Source: PUPG01 sp964463915 (GTDB taxonomy: Bacteria > Bacteroidota > Bacteroidia > Bacteroidales > UBA7960). From it: 42,854 bases of DNA. A model generated the notes under the pieces. It saw only the letters and a list, made by a program, of their open reading frames with translations. It was not told the DNA's origin and made no database searches. Position numbers and translations under genes: made by a program. The stretch is from contig CAYXEH010000018.1 in the NCBI GenBank assembly GCA_964463915.1, positions 1-42,854 of the forward strand. Direction: 5' to 3'. Each line of letters opens with the position of its first letter. Position 1 is the stretch's first letter. Shown here piece by piece: positions 33,679 through 41,750 of the stretch.

Positions 33679-34965
33679 ATGAATCCTTTTACTGACCACC
33701 CTGACTGCAAAGAACTTGTCAGGCAGGTAAAAGCCAGGGGCCTTGACAAAAAAACATATTCAGATGTGACCGATTCCACTGGCAATCAGTATGTGGATCT
33801 GGTCCAGGAAGGAGGTGGTGTACTGGGCATTGCCCTGGTAGGTTATACGTGGATCCTCGAAAAAGCCGGCATCCGCTTCTTCAGTCTGGCAGGCACATCT
33901 GCCGGAGCCATCAACACCATGATGATCGCATGCACAGCCAGGATCGGGGAAGCGGTTTCCGAAAAGATATTAAAAATCCTGTCTGAGATGGATTTAATGA
34001 GTTTTGTAGACGGTGACAAGCACCTTAAAAGTTTATTGCAGGCTTACATGGACGACAAAAAATGGATGAAATTCCGGGTTTTCCGCAATAGCTCACGAAT
34101 CTGGAGAGCCTTACGGTCGAACCTGGGACTGAACCCCGGCCTCACTTTCACGCAATGGGTTGAACAGCTTCTGGCAATAGAAGAGATCTATTCCCTGAGT
34201 GATCTCGAATCACACAGGGCTGAGATCCCCAGGCTTTATCATCGTGAAACCCATGAAGAAATCAGCCGTCAGGCAGAACTAAAAATCATTGTGTCTGACA
34301 TTACCACCAAAAGCAAGATCACTTTTCCCGAAATGGCTTCACTTTACTGGGCCGATCCGGGCAGTATAAACCCAGCCTGCTTTGTGCGGGCCTCCATGTC
34401 CATCCCCTACTTCTTCGAGCCCTTTGTGGTGGAGTCGATTCCCGGCGCCGGCAAACAGGAAGACCCGTCCCTGCCAAAAGACCCTTCCCTTCATAAAAAA
34501 AAGGCAAAATGGCGAAAATATACCGGTTACAGGGGCGTCATCCCTTCAAAAGTGCATTTTGTGGATGGTGGCATATTGTCCAACTTCCCCATCAACGCTT
34601 TTCACCGCTCTATCCATCCAGCCAAGCCCACCTTCGGGGCAAGGCTGAGCACATGGCGAGCCCAGGCACCTGTAATAAAAGGAATCGGCGACATGACCGG
34701 AGCCATAATATCAACCATGCGCCAATTGCATGATTACGACTTTCTTCTCCGTAACAGGGATTACAAACAATTAATATGCAATATCGATTGCGATGCTGAA
34801 AAAGACGAAAACGGCAATACAAAATTCAGATGGCTTGATTTTAATATGAGGCCCGAATTAAAAGTGGAATTGTTTCTCCTCGGGGCTAAACGAGGTCTCG
34901 AATTCCTTGATAAATTCAACTGGTATGAATATCGCTCCATGCGGGAAGACAGGCCCCTCCAGTAA
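33679..34965 (+). CDS. patatin-like phospholipase
   Basis: This 428-residue protein has the full patatin catalytic set: the oxyanion loop EGGGVLGIA (45-52), nucleophile S74 in AGTSAGAIN, and catalytic D296 in FVDGGILSNFP. Between them is a helical region and a Lys-rich insertion (about 262-285). Patatin-like proteins hydrolyse acyl chains from phospholipids or lysophospholipids. No signal peptide is seen, so it is likely cytoplasmic or membrane-associated. It sits 27 bases after the polytopic membrane protein gene, the same orientation, and probably the same transcript. Confidence 0.93.
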   Translation: MNPFTDHPDCKELVRQVKARGLDKKTYSDVTDSTGNQYVDLVQEGGGVLGIALVGYTWILEKAGIRFFSLAGTSAGAINTMMIACTARIGEAVSEKILKILSEMDLMSFVDGDKHLKSLLQAYMDDKKWMKFRVFRNSSRIWRALRSNLGLNPGLTFTQWVEQLLAIEEIYSLSDLESHRAEIPRLYHRETHEEISRQAELKIIVSDITTKSKITFPEMASLYWADPGSINPACFVRASMSIPYFFEPFVVESIPGAGKQEDPSLPKDPSLHKKKAKWRKYTGYRGVIPSKVHFVDGGILSNFPINAFHRSIHPAKPTFGARLSTWRAQAPVIKGIGDMTGAIISTMRQLHDYDFLLRNRDYKQLICNIDCDAEKDENGNTKFRWLDFNMRPELKVELFLLGAKRGLEFLDKFNWYEYRSMREDRPLQ

Positions 34966-34984
34966 TTTTTAGCTGCCTTTTCCT

Positions 34985-34992
34985 TAAATTTG
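34985..34992 (+). promoter_or_regulatory. candidate -7 box for the small membrane protein
   Basis: TAAATTTG matches TAnnTTTG, 25 bases before the ATG at 35018. A T-run but no TTTG lies upstream. Confidence 0.33.
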
Positions 34993-35017
34993 CAGTAAAA
35001 CCTAAAATCCTCAACCC

Positions 35018-35257
35018 ATGCTAGAGAAAGGATTCCTTAGCGAAAGATCCAGGCCCGGGCCGAAACGCAACCGCATCACCATCATCGTGAGCAATACCAT
35101 GCTTTACCTTGGCGTAATCATTCTGATCGCTTCGATGATATACATGATCGTGAACATCAACAGGGCGGAGGCCATTCTTAGCATCTGGATCATTTTCATG
35201 ATGTCAGGATTGTTCCTGGTGGTTGTCAGCCACCTGGTGAAATGGATCTTCAAATAA
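35018..35257 (+). CDS. small membrane protein, unknown function
   Basis: This 79-residue protein has a basic N-terminus (SERSRPGPKRNR) and two hydrophobic helices (about 25-47 and 54-76). No family is recognised. Coding is supported by a promoter-like box, a reasonable codon pattern and placement just after the patatin gene. It converges on the radical SAM gene with 7 bases between stops. Confidence 0.65.
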   Translation: MLEKGFLSERSRPGPKRNRITIIVSNTMLYLGVIILIASMIYMIVNINRAEAILSIWIIFMMSGLFLVVVSHLVKWIFK

Positions 35258-35264
35258 CCCGCAT

Positions 35265-36296
35265 TCAGGCAGATGTCGCTGTCCTGAAGCACCGCGGGTC
35301 TTTCCCATATATTCCCCGGCCGGCGGCATAGGACCTGGACCGGCATCCCCAGCATTCATCCCTGAGCTTGCACCTGCGGCAATCTTCCGGCAGGTTCGAC
35401 TCCTCTTTAAAATATTTAAAACAGAGATAATCCCGGTTCATATCCAATATTTCGGAAAAACCTGCCTCATTGAGACTCAGCCCTGTTCTCTCCTCCCGGA
35501 TGGTGGCGCAGGGAGTTACGTACGCGTTGTTAAGTACGGCTACCGTTGCTGAACAATAGGCTTTATTGACGCAATTCATAGGCAACGTTCCTTCTCCGGT
35601 CATCCTCCTGTAGGCACGGTATACCTTTGCCACTTCTTGCGGATCAGGAATAAAACGCTGCAATTCGTTTGTGTGTGAGCCCGGTCTCAGGTAAGTATGA
35701 TATACATTGATGGATGTATGGATCTGAAAACTGTCATAAAAAAACTGCATGGTTTCAATCATGTCTTCCGCAGTTTGCAGCCCAGTGAATGTGACCGAGT
35801 TAAGCAGTTGCTCCGGGGGATAACCAAGATCCAGCAAATGCCTGATGCCGTCCAGGATCACTTGTATGTCATCTGCACTGCGGGTGGGATGCATTCTTTG
35901 ATAAGTTTCCGGATCAATGGTGGACAGATGCACAGAAATCAGTCCGTGACGGCACAGGTCTGCCGTGCGCCCGGTGAGTTGTTTGTCAGCGAAAGGAAGT
36001 CCGCCCGTCCACATATTATTCCGGAAGCCCAGCTCTTTGGCATACTCCATAAAACGAAAAATATCAGGTCTGAGCAGGGGCTCCCCGCCCAGCCACTCTA
36101 TCGCAGATATACCTTCATTGGCCGCATCCCGTATAACTTTGAAAACCAAGTCGCTGGTAAGCTGGTTCTTGGTCTCTCCAACGGCATTCATATAACAATA
36201 AACGCATCCCTGGTAACATTTGTCACCTACTTCCAGTTGAAGGGAATAAAATCCGTCTTCCCGGTAAGCCTTGTTCACTAAATTCAGATCAATCAT
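35265..36296 (-). CDS. radical SAM/SPASM domain protein
   Basis: The ATG at 36296 gives 343 residues (MIDLNLVNKAYREDGF); the frame is open to an ATG at 36413, which would add 39. The radical SAM cluster motif is C-x3-C-x2-C in KCYQGCVYCYMN, with IEWLGGEPLLRPD as the GGEP SAM site. The C-terminal third has a SPASM-like array: CVNKAYC, PCATIREERTG, then C-x2-C-x5-C-x2-C in CRRCKLRDECWGC and a final Cys in DPRCF. SPASM proteins carry auxiliary clusters and modify peptides or proteins. No precursor peptide gene is evident next to it, so the substrate is unknown. Confidence 0.88.
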   Translation of the reverse strand: MIDLNLVNKAYREDGFYSLQLEVGDKCYQGCVYCYMNAVGETKNQLTSDLVFKVIRDAANEGISAIEWLGGEPLLRPDIFRFMEYAKELGFRNNMWTGGLPFADKQLTGRTADLCRHGLISVHLSTIDPETYQRMHPTRSADDIQVILDGIRHLLDLGYPPEQLLNSVTFTGLQTAEDMIETMQFFYDSFQIHTSINVYHTYLRPGSHTNELQRFIPDPQEVAKVYRAYRRMTGEGTLPMNCVNKAYCSATVAVLNNAYVTPCATIREERTGLSLNEAGFSEILDMNRDYLCFKYFKEESNLPEDCRRCKLRDECWGCRSRSYAAGRGIYGKDPRCFRTATSA

Positions 36297-36483
36297 AGGA
36301 ATCACCACATTTAAAACCAGAAATCCCGGGCCCGGCTTCCGGACACAGGCATCCCAACCGGGAATATCCATAGCCGGCACATCAAATATTATGCCCGTCT
36401 TTGATCGATGCAATGGCTACAGACCTATTACCCCATTGAACCGGCAAACATAACAATAATTTTTAATTGAGAATTTTCCCTAT

Positions 36484-36519
36484 ATTTATCATCATTAAAA
36501 ACATTTATCATCACTAAAA
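36484..36519. repeat. two tandem 17-base direct repeats, 19-base period
   Basis: ATTTATCATCATTAAAA (36484-36500) is repeated as ATTTATCATCACTAAAA (36503-36519), 16 of 17 identical. It lies 26 bases before the phosphatidyltransferase gene. The two-helical-turn spacing would suit a dimeric DNA-binding protein, but this is inference. Confidence 0.6.
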
Positions 36520-36544
36520 TCAATTAATACAGAGCGGTTGCAAA

Positions 36545-37123
36545 ATGAGGAAGCACTACAAAAACATCTTTACCATACCCAACTACCTGACTTTCTTCCG
36601 GTTTCTTTCAGCGCCCTTCATCATCTGGTTTATCATCTCGGGGAAACAAAATCTGTTCGTTCTTTTTATAATTCTGAACCTGCTTACAGATGCCCTTGAC
36701 GGATACTTTGCCAGGAAACTCAATCAGCATACCGTTCTTGGAGCGCGAATGGATTCCACAGCCGACAAAATTACCTATATACTGGCATTCATTGGTTTAT
36801 TCGTCTTTAAATTTGAAGAGTTACAACCCTACCTGGGAAGCCTGCTCACTTTTGTCTCATTGGGTGCGATTTGCCTGGCTCATTCTTTTATTAAATTCGG
36901 CAAAATCTCCTCCCTTCATACATATGCCACAAAAATAGGGGGTTATATACAGGGCATTTTCTTTTTTGTGCTGTTTGCCCATGGTTTTGTACCGGAACTG
37001 TATTACTTCATGATCACCTGGGCCATTCTTTCCGTGATTGAAATGCTCATCATCCAGCTCATCATTTCTGACATGCAACCCAATCAAAAAGGGCTATATT
37101 GGGTATTAAAGGAGCGCCGGTAA
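36545..37123 (+). CDS. CDP-alcohol phosphatidyltransferase family protein
   Basis: This 192-residue membrane protein has the family motif spread over residues 51-73 (DALDGYFARKL, then GARMDSTADK), that is DG-x2-AR-x8-G-x3-D-x3-D. It has about five membrane helices, and NIFTIPNYLTFFRF at the N-terminus is typical of PgsA-like enzymes. It transfers a phosphatidyl group from CDP-diacylglycerol to an alcohol such as glycerol-3-phosphate or inositol; the acceptor cannot be told. It is a monocistronic unit with a GC-rich hairpin after the stop. Confidence 0.9.
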   Translation: MRKHYKNIFTIPNYLTFFRFLSAPFIIWFIISGKQNLFVLFIILNLLTDALDGYFARKLNQHTVLGARMDSTADKITYILAFIGLFVFKFEELQPYLGSLLTFVSLGAICLAHSFIKFGKISSLHTYATKIGGYIQGIFFFVLFAHGFVPELYYFMITWAILSVIEMLIIQLIISDMQPNQKGLYWVLKERR

Positions 37124-37134
37124 AATCTCCATTT

Positions 37135-37162
37135 CACCCCGGTCCGGTCCCGGGCCGGGGTG
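37135..37162 (+). terminator. terminator-like GC hairpin after the phosphatidyltransferase gene
   Basis: CACCCCGGTCCGG and CCGGGCCGGGGTG form a near-perfect stem (one T-G pair) just after the stop at 37123. A run of eight T residues follows about nine bases later. The gap to the T-run makes the call less than certain. Confidence 0.65.
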
Positions 37163-37215
37163 TTCCCTCAATTTTTTTTAATTTCTTCTTCAGGCATGAA
37201 TAATATTGTAGATTT

Positions 37216-37243
37216 GTGTTACTTTTTTATAATTTAGTAACAT
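37216..37243. promoter_or_regulatory. NikR-type operator upstream of cbiM
   Basis: GTGTTAC (37216-37222), a 14-base AT-rich spacer, then GTAACAT (37237-37243). This fits the GTGTTAC-N13/14-GTAACAC signal that I recall for NikR in several bacterial groups in 13 of 14 half-site positions. It lies 11 bases before the cbiM start codon, where it would block transcription. nikR is in the same window. Confidence 0.7.
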
Positions 37244-37254
37244 TAATCAGGTTC

Positions 37255-37830
37255 ATGCACATTGCAGACGGCATCATTCACCCCGGCATCTCGGCAGCAG
37301 CTGCAGCCACATCCGTTGGTCTGGTATATCTGTCAGGCAGAAAGGCACCGCTGGAAGAGATCCCCAAAATGGGGCTGACTGGTGCTGCTTTGTTTGTGGC
37401 CTCCCTGATACATCTCCCTTTTGCCGGCACCTCCGTTCACCCGGGGCTTTACGGCATTGCCGGAATCTTACTGGGGAAGCGGGCCTTCCCTGTCATTTTT
37501 TCGGTATTGTTGTTTCAGTCATTGGTATTTCAGCATGGCGGGTTGCTGGCGATCGGAATAAACTCCCTTAATTTAGGTGCCGGGGCATTTTTGGCCTGGA
37601 TGATCTGGAAGCAGCAAAAACTGCCTGAGTATTTTCGCGCCACCATGGCCGGGGTCGCCGGCATCATCATACCCACGCTATTAATGATCGCAGAGTTTCG
37701 ATTCTCCGGATATGGAAAGGGAATCCTTTACCTTTTTTCCGTATACATTATTGTAGCCTTGGCAGAAGGCGTAATTACGCTGTTTATTGTGAAATTTTTC
37801 CGCAAAACAAAATCCGATATTCTGGCATGA
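37255..37830 (+). CDS. cbiM: nickel/cobalt ECF transporter substrate-binding protein CbiM/NikM
   Basis: The ATG at 37255 gives 191 residues beginning MHIADGIIHPG. The exact N-terminal MHIxDG is required because the amine and H2 bind the metal. The protein has about six membrane helices, with HLPFAGTSVHPGLYGIAGILLG as the family core (here split HLPFAGTSVHPG and GIAGILLG). It captures Ni2+ or Co2+ for the CbiQO energising module. NikR operator, hydrogenase genes and no cobalamin genes in view all favour nickel. An earlier in-frame codon at 37216 is unlikely because it would bury the metal-binding N-terminus. Confidence 0.94.
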   Translation: MHIADGIIHPGISAAAAATSVGLVYLSGRKAPLEEIPKMGLTGAALFVASLIHLPFAGTSVHPGLYGIAGILLGKRAFPVIFSVLLFQSLVFQHGGLLAIGINSLNLGAGAFLAWMIWKQQKLPEYFRATMAGVAGIIIPTLLMIAEFRFSGYGKGILYLFSVYIIVALAEGVITLFIVKFFRKTKSDILA

Positions 37831-37885
37831 TTTCATGTAACCCATCAACAAACCCAATGACACAACCCCTCAAAACCTTAAGATT

Positions 37886-38383
37886 ATGGCAAAATCGTTA
37901 GTTCTTCTTGTAATTGTTTCTGTCACTTTCAGCAATGCAGCAATGGCCCATGGTGTCCTGATTGACGTGGAAAAACATCCTCCGGCAGTTAAAGTACACG
38001 CTTACTTCTCCGCAACCTCTCCGATTGTTGACGCCCGGGTGCAGGTATATGCCCCCGAAAGTGAAACGCCCTACCAGAGCGGTCGTACCGACCGGGCTGG
38101 TCATTTTGCCTTCCTCCCCCATGAGCCTGGTCAATGGATTGTGGAAGTGGATGACGAAAGGGGCCACCGTGGCAATACCGTAATCAACATCACCCGCGAC
38201 TTCTTTGAAGATGAGCCCCTTGAAGAACAGGTCGAAGCTGTACCCGTTGCCCCCGAAACTCCCCCTCAGACAGCCAATGAGATCCCGATGTTGTACAGGG
38301 TTATTTTTGGCCTGGCCCTGATCTTTGGCCTGACAGGCATTTTTTATGGAATGAAGGCCAGACAACCACAAAAAAGAAAGTAA
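37886..38383 (+). CDS. cbiL: CbiL/NikL-like accessory protein of the nickel transporter
   Basis: This 165-residue protein has a signal peptide (about 1-21, ending AMA). The mature N-terminus begins HGVLIDVEKH, so a His becomes the second or first residue, as often in nickel-transporter accessory proteins. Residues 25-110 form a beta-sandwich of carboxypeptidase-regulatory type. A C-terminal membrane helix (about 137-157) is followed by a basic tail. It occupies the place of CbiN between cbiM and cbiQ. A periplasmic metal-delivery role is inferred from context. Gap 55 bases to cbiM and 9 to cbiQ. Confidence 0.82.
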   Translation: MAKSLVLLVIVSVTFSNAAMAHGVLIDVEKHPPAVKVHAYFSATSPIVDARVQVYAPESETPYQSGRTDRAGHFAFLPHEPGQWIVEVDDERGHRGNTVINITRDFFEDEPLEEQVEAVPVAPETPPQTANEIPMLYRVIFGLALIFGLTGIFYGMKARQPQKRK

Positions 38384-38392
38384 AACAAAGCA

Positions 38393-39160
38393 TTGAAGCG
38401 TCATTTCATTGACAAATACAGCGATCTCAGCTCTCCGGTTCACCGTCTGGACCCGCGGGTTAAGATACTACTGGCTTTTTCCGGCATACTGATTATTGTA
38501 TCCGAACCACCGGCCAGTTTGCTGCCTTTTGCCTTTTACGCAGGGCTGCTGGCCGCTCTTCTTTTGCTAAGCAAGCTGCCTTTGGGTTTTATACTGACCC
38601 GATATCTGATGCTTTCCCCGTTTATCTTTCTGGCAGCGCTATTTTACCCGGTATCCCTTTACCTGTCGGGAGAAACACAGGCGATCTTTCTGCAGTCCGG
38701 GGCTTTAAAAGTGGCCGGCTCCATCTTTCTTAAGGCCAGCTTCTCCCTGGTTTTACTTTTATGGCTCATCTCCACAGAGAAATTTCACACACTCCTGCTG
38801 GGCTTCCGGAAACTGAGGATGCCCAGGCTGGTGGGTGTCATATCGGCCCTGATGTACCGTTACATTTTTGTGCTTTGGGATGAAACATTAAAAACCACCC
38901 GTGCCCGGCAAAGCCGGACACCCGGAAAACTCAGGAACAAAAAACTGAATGTCTATTCAAACCAGCTGGCCATGATTTTTCTTCGTAGCTGGGAACGTTC
39001 AAAGGTTATTCATCACTCTATGCTTTCAAGGGGTTTCAGTGGCGAATTCCCCGGGATGAAAACCCTGAAGCTGCAAAAAAGTGACATATTGTTTCTTTCA
39101 GTTTTTCTTTTGTTATTTCTATTGATACGATTATTTACAGGCTTCATATTCACCCAATAA
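38393..39160 (+). CDS. cbiQ: ECF transporter transmembrane component CbiQ
   Basis: This 255-residue protein probably starts at TTG (38393, read as Met), because the conserved VHRLDPRVKILLAF lies before any downstream ATG. It has about five membrane helices. The coupling motif toward the ATPase is seen in TLKTTRARQSRTPG, and SMLSRGFSGEFPG is the second typical ARG-like motif. CbiQ links CbiM to the CbiO ATPase. It follows the CbiL-like gene by nine bases and precedes cbiO by 80. Confidence 0.92.
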   Translation: MKRHFIDKYSDLSSPVHRLDPRVKILLAFSGILIIVSEPPASLLPFAFYAGLLAALLLLSKLPLGFILTRYLMLSPFIFLAALFYPVSLYLSGETQAIFLQSGALKVAGSIFLKASFSLVLLLWLISTEKFHTLLLGFRKLRMPRLVGVISALMYRYIFVLWDETLKTTRARQSRTPGKLRNKKLNVYSNQLAMIFLRSWERSKVIHHSMLSRGFSGEFPGMKTLKLQKSDILFLSVFLLLFLLIRLFTGFIFTQ

Positions 39161-39240
39161 CGCATATACAATCCGGGAACATTTGCCTCCTTTCTGGGGA
39201 ACCCGCCAACACATAACATATTTCCAATAACACACCAATT

Positions 39241-39987
39241 ATGGCTGCATCCGTTCAGGTAAAAAATCTGGGGTTTTCTTACGAAAAAGATAAAGAGGTA
39301 CTCAACACAATCAACCTCAACATTCAACCCGGTGAAAAGTTCGGGCTGATCGGGCCAATGGGAGCAGGCAAATCGACCCTTTTGCTTCATCTGAATGGCA
39401 TACTCAGCGGGAGTGGCAGGATCTTTATCGGAGATACCGAAGTAAGAAAAGATACCCTCGCAACAATCAGGCGCCGGGTGGGTTTGGTGTTCCAAAACCC
39501 GGATGATCAGCTGTTCAACCCCACAGTAGAGGAAGAAGTGGCCTTCGGGCCGCTGAATTTTGGCTTCACCCATGATGAAGTGGCCTACAGGGTAAAGGAG
39601 ACCCTCAAGGCCATGCGGCTGACCGGGCTGGAAAAGTCCATGTCGCATCACTTATCCATGGGCGAACGAAAACGGGTTGCCCTGGCCACCGTACTGGCAT
39701 CTGACCCGGAAGTGATTGCATTTGATGAACCCTTCGCAAGCCTGGACCCTCCGATGATGAGTCAATTTGTGGAACTTTTAAAAGGTCTGCCGGCCACCCT
39801 CATCATTGTATCCCAGTCAATTCTTCCACTGATCTCCTGTTGCGACCGGGTGGGCATTCTCAATAATGGCACCATTGTGGCCAGCGGGCCGGTAAGGGAG
39901 ATCCTTACCAACGAGGAACTGATGCGAAATAACGGCCTTGACCTGGGGTTTTACAGCAGCATGTGCAGGGATTTCTTTGGCAGCTGA
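39241..39987 (+). CDS. cbiO: nickel/cobalt ECF transporter ATPase CbiO
   Basis: This 248-residue ABC ATPase has Walker A GPMGAGKSTL (38-47), Q-loop FQNPDDQLFNPTVEEEVAFG, signature HLSMGERKRVALA, Walker B VIAFDEP and the H-loop replaced by a Gln-Ser (VSQSIL). The DDQLF and EEEVAFGPLNFG pattern is specific to ECF-type ATPases. It energises CbiMQ uptake. The usual switch His (VTHD) appears as VSQS here, an oddity to check. Last gene of the transporter operon. Confidence 0.93.
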   Translation: MAASVQVKNLGFSYEKDKEVLNTINLNIQPGEKFGLIGPMGAGKSTLLLHLNGILSGSGRIFIGDTEVRKDTLATIRRRVGLVFQNPDDQLFNPTVEEEVAFGPLNFGFTHDEVAYRVKETLKAMRLTGLEKSMSHHLSMGERKRVALATVLASDPEVIAFDEPFASLDPPMMSQFVELLKGLPATLIIVSQSILPLISCCDRVGILNNGTIVASGPVREILTNEELMRNNGLDLGFYSSMCRDFFGS

Positions 39988-40071
39988 AGGCAAACCAGGC
40001 TTATCAGGAGGCTGAAAGATTATAAGACGCTACATAGTTATCAAGCCATTACAGGCTGGCTGGTTTTTCTT

Positions 40072-40079
40072 TACCTTTG
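40072..40079 (+). promoter_or_regulatory. candidate -7 box for the tandem solute-binding lipoprotein
   Basis: TACCTTTG matches TAnnTTTG, 40 bases before the ATG at 40120, suggesting transcription separate from cbiO. The -33 region is unclear. Confidence 0.38.
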
Positions 40080-40119
40080 AACAAACAATTCCACACAACA
40101 AAACCTTACCAAAACAACC

Positions 40120-41562
40120 ATGAAAAACAAATTGGTCCAACTCTCCGCAGCCTGTCTTTTTATATTCGCAGCAATCACCGCTTGCGAAAAAACGGAACAG
40201 GAAAACTATGAGTATGAACTGGCATTTTTTACTGAGAATTATGCCCCGTTTAACTATGAAGCCAATGGAAAGATCGCAGGCTTCGCTCCCGCACTGCTGG
40301 ACGAAATTGCCGGAAGGCTGGGCTTTAACCCCGGGATAAGTGTTCTGCCATGGAGTGAGAGTCTTTCTATGCTCGACAATACATCCAATGGGGTGTTATT
40401 CTCCATGGTTCTTAACAACGAACGAAAGGACCAGTATAAATGGGCAGGCCCTTTTGCAGCACTGGAGTATCACTTCTATGCCGATTCCCATAACGATCTG
40501 AATATAAACTCACTGGAAGATGCCAAAAATGTAGATGCCATCGGGGTCATCGAGGGCTATTCCATCACCACATACCTTGAGGAGCATAATTTTCCCAACC
40601 TGGTTTATGTTGATGATCATCAACAGGGCTTTGAGAAGCTGCTCCAGGGGGAGATTGCCCTTTATCCATCCGACAAGCTATCGGCACAAAGCGCCCTTGA
40701 CGAATCAGGCCATTTATATTACCACGTCAAAAACATGCTGCCAATAAAAACCGAACTGCTCTATTTCGCATTTAACAACATGGTTCCCGATGATGTGGTG
40801 GCCGACTTTCAGCGTACCATTGACGAATTAAAGCAAAACGGTTTCCTGCGGCAACTATCGCAAGAGTACCTGAATACGGCTGATTTTCCCGGCACAATGC
40901 AACTCTATACCGAAAACTATCCACCCCTGACGTATATGAACGACTTTGGAGAAATCACCGGTTTTGGTACTGACATTGTCAGGGAGATCATGCAAAGAAA
41001 CAACCTTTATGAGGACATCAGACTTACCACCTGGAGCAATGCTTACCAGATGGCATTGGATAACCCCAACTTCTGTTTGTTCACAATGGACAAGACCTCA
41101 CAAAGGGAACCCCTGTTCCAGTGGGTGGGCCCTATCGGAACCAATGAAACTTTTTTCTATACCAGGGCAGATTCAGATATCCACATCAACAGTATCGAAG
41201 ATGCAATGAACCTCGATGCGATTGGTACGGTAAACTCGTGGTATTCTGACCAGCATCTTCAGGAACTCGGTTTCACCAACCTGGTTTCAGACGGCAGTCC
41301 GGGAGTTGTCGTTGAATGGCTGATGAACGGAGAGGTGGATGCGTTTGTCTGTTCAGGACTTACCATATCCGATATCCTGTCAGCAAATGACTATAGCCAC
41401 GCAGAGGTAGACCCCGCCTTTTTGTTGATGTCGTCAGACTTCTACATTACATTTTCAAAGAACACCCCTGTTTCAATAGTTGATGCATGGCAGCAAACCC
41501 TTGATAAGATGGAAGCTGATGGCACATATGATGTCATTCACCAGAAATGGCTGGCAAATTAA
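40120..41562 (+). CDS. lipoprotein with two tandem family-3 solute-binding domains
   Basis: This 480-residue protein has a lipoprotein signal ending ITAC (C22). Residues about 30-255 and 260-480 are two homologous periplasmic-binding (SBP family 3) domains. The internal match is plain: FFTENYAPFNYEANGKIAGF pairs with LYTENYPPLTYMNDFGEITGF (read as TENYPPLTY and GEITGF), QYKWAGPFA pairs with LFQWVGPIG, and INSLEDAKNVDAIG pairs with INSIEDAMNLDAIG. No permease or kinase is adjacent. The domain type usually binds amino acids or small organic ions. It might be a sensor or scavenging protein; ligands are unknown. Confidence 0.9.
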   Translation: MKNKLVQLSAACLFIFAAITACEKTEQENYEYELAFFTENYAPFNYEANGKIAGFAPALLDEIAGRLGFNPGISVLPWSESLSMLDNTSNGVLFSMVLNNERKDQYKWAGPFAALEYHFYADSHNDLNINSLEDAKNVDAIGVIEGYSITTYLEEHNFPNLVYVDDHQQGFEKLLQGEIALYPSDKLSAQSALDESGHLYYHVKNMLPIKTELLYFAFNNMVPDDVVADFQRTIDELKQNGFLRQLSQEYLNTADFPGTMQLYTENYPPLTYMNDFGEITGFGTDIVREIMQRNNLYEDIRLTTWSNAYQMALDNPNFCLFTMDKTSQREPLFQWVGPIGTNETFFYTRADSDIHINSIEDAMNLDAIGTVNSWYSDQHLQELGFTNLVSDGSPGVVVEWLMNGEVDAFVCSGLTISDILSANDYSHAEVDPAFLLMSSDFYITFSKNTPVSIVDAWQQTLDKMEADGTYDVIHQKWLAN

Positions 41563-41686
41563 GGTGAGGGATAACCGGAAGAAAAAAAACTCCCGTTTGC
41601 TGCCTGAAAAAACGGATTAAGATGCATGATTAAGAAACGTGATTTTGAATTCCCGACTCTTTTTGTTATATTCGTACTAGGATTGC

Positions 41687-41709
41687 GCTTCAGAATCTGT
41701 TACTGAAGC
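41687..41709 (+). promoter_or_regulatory. leader hairpin upstream of the DUF4412 gene
   Basis: GCTTCAG and CTGAAGC form a perfect seven-base-pair stem with a nine-base loop, 52 bases before the ATG. No T-run follows, so an RNA leader structure or operator is more likely than a terminator. Confidence 0.4.
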
Positions 41710-41750
41710 AAAGTCGCGAAACATTTTTTTGAATTTCTTAACAAACCAAC

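Noticed and set aside
37216..37254. Longer N-terminus for CbiM
   Set aside because: It would mask the metal-binding MHIADG N-terminus and overlap the NikR operator.
37124..37254. Cobalamin riboswitch before cbiM
   Set aside because: The 131-base gap is too short and holds only a GC hairpin and the NikR-type palindrome; no B12-box was seen.
41582..41615. CCGTTT/AAACGG hairpin with T-run on the minus strand as an aldo/keto reductase terminator
   Set aside because: The nearest minus-strand gene ends about 1 kb away and a plus-strand gene lies between; the stem is short.
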